Shown: piece after piece, positions 7,957-9,254 of the stretch
How positions within the stretch are numbered: position 1 is the stretch's first letter
Layout: each line of letters starts with the position of its first letter
Origin: an uncultured Actinomycetes bacterium
GTDB taxonomy: Bacteria > Actinomycetota > Actinomycetes > Mycobacteriales > Mycobacteriaceae
DNA length: 9,254 bases
Reading direction: 5' to 3'
Assembly: GCA_903911165.1 (NCBI GenBank)
Contig: CAIWCQ010000114.1
Coordinates: 1 to 9,254 of the forward strand
Program-made: the position numbers and the translations under genes
The notes under the pieces: model-generated
Database searches by the model: none
What the model was told of the DNA's origin: nothing
What the model saw: only the letters and a program-made list of their open reading frames with translations

Positions 7957-8038
7957 GCTCTGAGGATACCCGGTCACCCCGGGCTGCTCCGGCAAGGGTG
8001 GTGGTGGTCCTCGCGCAGGGCGAAGATTCTGAACTACA

Positions 8039-8824
8039 TCAGGGCAGCGGTCCACCGGCGGCGATGGCGCTCAACGTGGCGAACTGCTCGCCCTCCAGCG
8101 AGGCACCGCCCACCAATGCTCCATCGACGTCGGGTTGGGCGACGATCTCCCCGACATTCTTGGCGTTCACCGAGCCGCCATAGAGCACGCGAACACCGGC
8201 GGCGATCTGCGGCGAGGCAAGGGCGGCCAACTCGGTCCGGATGGCCGCGCAGACCTCCTGTGCGTCACCGGCGCTGGCCACCCGGCCGGTTCCGATCGCC
8301 CAGACCGGCTCGTAGGCGATCACGACGGTCGTCAACTGCTCGTCGGTGAGGCCGGCCAACGATCCGCGAAGTTGATTGATGTTGTGCTCGACGTGGCTTC
8401 CGGCCTCTCGAACATCGAGGTGTTCGCCGATACACACGATCGGGGTCAGCCCATGTCGGAACGCCGCGGCGGCCTTCGCCGCGACCAGGCCGTCATCTTC
8501 GTGGTGATAGGTACGCCGCTCGGAGTGTCCGACAACGACGAAGGTGCAACCCAGCTTCGCCAGAAATGCGCCGCTGATTTCGCCGGTGTAGGCGCCAGAG
8601 TCGTACTGCGAGACGTCCTGCGCGCCGTAGGTCAGCCGCAACTTGTCACCATCGACCAGGGTCTGCACGCTTCGCAGATCGGTGAACGGCGGGATGACGG
8701 TGACATCGACCTTGTCGAAGTATTTGTCGGGCAGCGCGAAGGCGATCTTCTGCACCAGGGCGATGGCCTCGAAGTGATTGAGGTTCATCTTCCAGTTGCC
8801 GGCGATGAGCGGTTTACGAGACAC
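8039..8824 (-). CDS. tpiA: Triosephosphate isomerase
   Basis: This 261-residue cytosolic TIM-barrel enzyme interconverts dihydroxyacetone phosphate and glyceraldehyde-3-phosphate in glycolysis and gluconeogenesis. All catalytic elements are present: Asn10 and Lys12 in AGNWKMN, His100 in VVVGHSERR, Glu172 in the [10 protein letters not shown] signature and lid loop (171-180), and the phosphate-gripping YGGSVN (215-220) and GALVGGASL (235-243). The GTG at 8824 is chosen because it starts the protein at [13 protein letters not shown] and gives the length of the M. tuberculosis enzyme. It follows AGGAG by four bases, and that site overlaps the pgk stop. Only seven bases separate the two genes, so they are co-transcribed and probably coupled. 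The frame open upstream to 9094 is an overlap with pgk, not part of the protein. Confidence 0.97.
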   Translation of the reverse strand: MSRKPLIAGNWKMNLNHFEAIALVQKIAFALPDKYFDKVDVTVIPPFTDLRSVQTLVDGDKLRLTYGAQDVSQYDSGAYTGEISGAFLAKLGCTFVVVGHSERRTYHHEDDGLVAAKAAAAFRHGLTPIVCIGEHLDVREAGSHVEHNINQLRGSLAGLTDEQLTTVVIAYEPVWAIGTGRVASAGDAQEVCAAIRTELAALASPQIAAGVRVLYGGSVNAKNVGEIVAQPDVDGALVGGASLEGEQFATLSAIAAGGPLP

Positions 8825-8828
8825 AGTT

Positions 8829-8833
8829 CTCCT
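8829..8833 (-). promoter_or_regulatory. Ribosome-binding site of tpiA within the pgk stop region
   Basis: AGGAG on the minus strand begins inside the TAG stop of pgk (8834-8832) and lies four bases before the tpiA GTG at 8824. This fixes the tpiA start and suggests that ribosomes ending pgk help to load tpiA. Confidence 0.75.
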
Positions 8834-9254
8834 AGTCGAGTATTTCGATGCCGGGCAGCGCCTTGCCCTCGAGGTACTCCAGCGACGCCCCGCCTCCAGT
8901 GGATATGTGCGAGAAACCTTCCTCGGGCAGGCCGAGCAGTCGCACCGCGGCTGCCGAGTCGCCGCCGCCGACGACGCTGAAGGCACCCTTGGCAGTTGCC
9001 CCGATGATCGCCTCCGCCACACCCCTGGTTCCGGCCGCGAACGCCGGGAACTCAAAGACCCCCATCGGTCCATTCCAGAAGATTGTCCGGGCATTGGACA
9101 GCAGGGTGGTGAATCTTTTCACCGAGCCGGGACCGATATCGAGGCCCATCTTCTGGGCCGGGATCTGCTCGGCGGCAACCGTTTCGGGTGTGGAGTCGGC
9201 AGCAAATTCGCTTGCGACGACAAAGTCAGTCGGTAGGTGGATCACATCACCGAA
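8832..9254 (-). CDS. pgk: Phosphoglycerate kinase, C-terminal fragment (5' end outside window)
   Basis: These are the last 140 residues of phosphoglycerate kinase, which transfers phosphate between 1,3-bisphosphoglycerate and ADP in glycolysis. The frame is open from the window edge ([17 protein letters not shown]). The fragment covers most of the C-terminal nucleotide-binding domain: [17 protein letters not shown] near the nucleotide and hinge, then [15 protein letters not shown], then [22 protein letters not shown], the last two being hallmark PGK motifs for nucleotide and phosphate binding. The N-terminal substrate domain with the 3-phosphoglycerate arginines lies outside and cannot be checked. 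The gene ends in TAG (8834-8832), seven bases before tpiA. In mycobacteria the upstream neighbour is normally gap, which would lie past the window edge. Confidence 0.96.
   Translation of the reverse strand, partial: FGDVIHLPTDFVVASEFAADSTPETVAAEQIPAQKMGLDIGPGSVKRFTTLLSNARTIFWNGPMGVFEFPAFAAGTRGVAEAIIGATAKGAFSVVGGGDSAAAVRLLGLPEEGFSHISTGGGASLEYLEGKALPGIEILD

Noticed and set aside
7969..7983. Hairpin CCCGG-TCACC-CCGGG between tpiA and secG as a terminator
   Set aside because: The stem is only five base pairs, has no T-run, and lies between genes that are normally co-transcribed. Such stems arise often by chance in GC-rich DNA.

Overview
The window reads as chromosomal DNA of a mycobacterium, most likely a fast-growing Mycobacterium/Mycolicibacterium. 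It is GC-rich with GTG starts common. It carries a mycobacterial-type tal-zwf-opcA-pgl block, a secG-tpiA-pgk block, and a mycolic-acid methyltransferase, a family found in mycolate-making Actinobacteria. A ppc gene lies directly behind secG. From memory, M. tuberculosis lacks this arrangement and rapid growers such as M. smegmatis have it. I cannot name the species.

Plus strand, 1-3524: the end of transaldolase (tal), then zwf (glucose-6-phosphate dehydrogenase), opcA (its assembly/activity factor) and pgl (6-phosphogluconolactonase). Junctions are tight: tal and zwf overlap as ATGA, zwf and opcA are 46 bases apart, and opcA and pgl are separated by 1 base. This is the pentose-phosphate operon, making NADPH and pentose phosphates. 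After a 149-base gap comes a plus-strand methyltransferase of the cyclopropane/mycolic acid synthase family (3674-4534).

Minus strand, 9254-4561: the 3' part of pgk, then tpiA, secG and ppc, and finally a 44-codon, strongly basic small ORF (4561-4695). The pgk-tpiA-secG-ppc order puts lower glycolysis, a SecYEG translocon subunit and PEP carboxylase in one direction. PEP carboxylase drains PEP into oxaloacetate. The two blocks converge at about 4535-4560.

The junction region carries two short tandem duplications, each overlapping the stop codon of a flanking gene: a 17-bp unit twice at the end of pgl and a 23-bp unit four times at the end of ppc. These are the least ordinary features here. 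I see no insertion sequence, phage, CRISPR, tRNA or rRNA gene, and no stretch over 300 bases without a gene. I did not find a convincing new multi-gene system; most of the window is conserved central metabolism.
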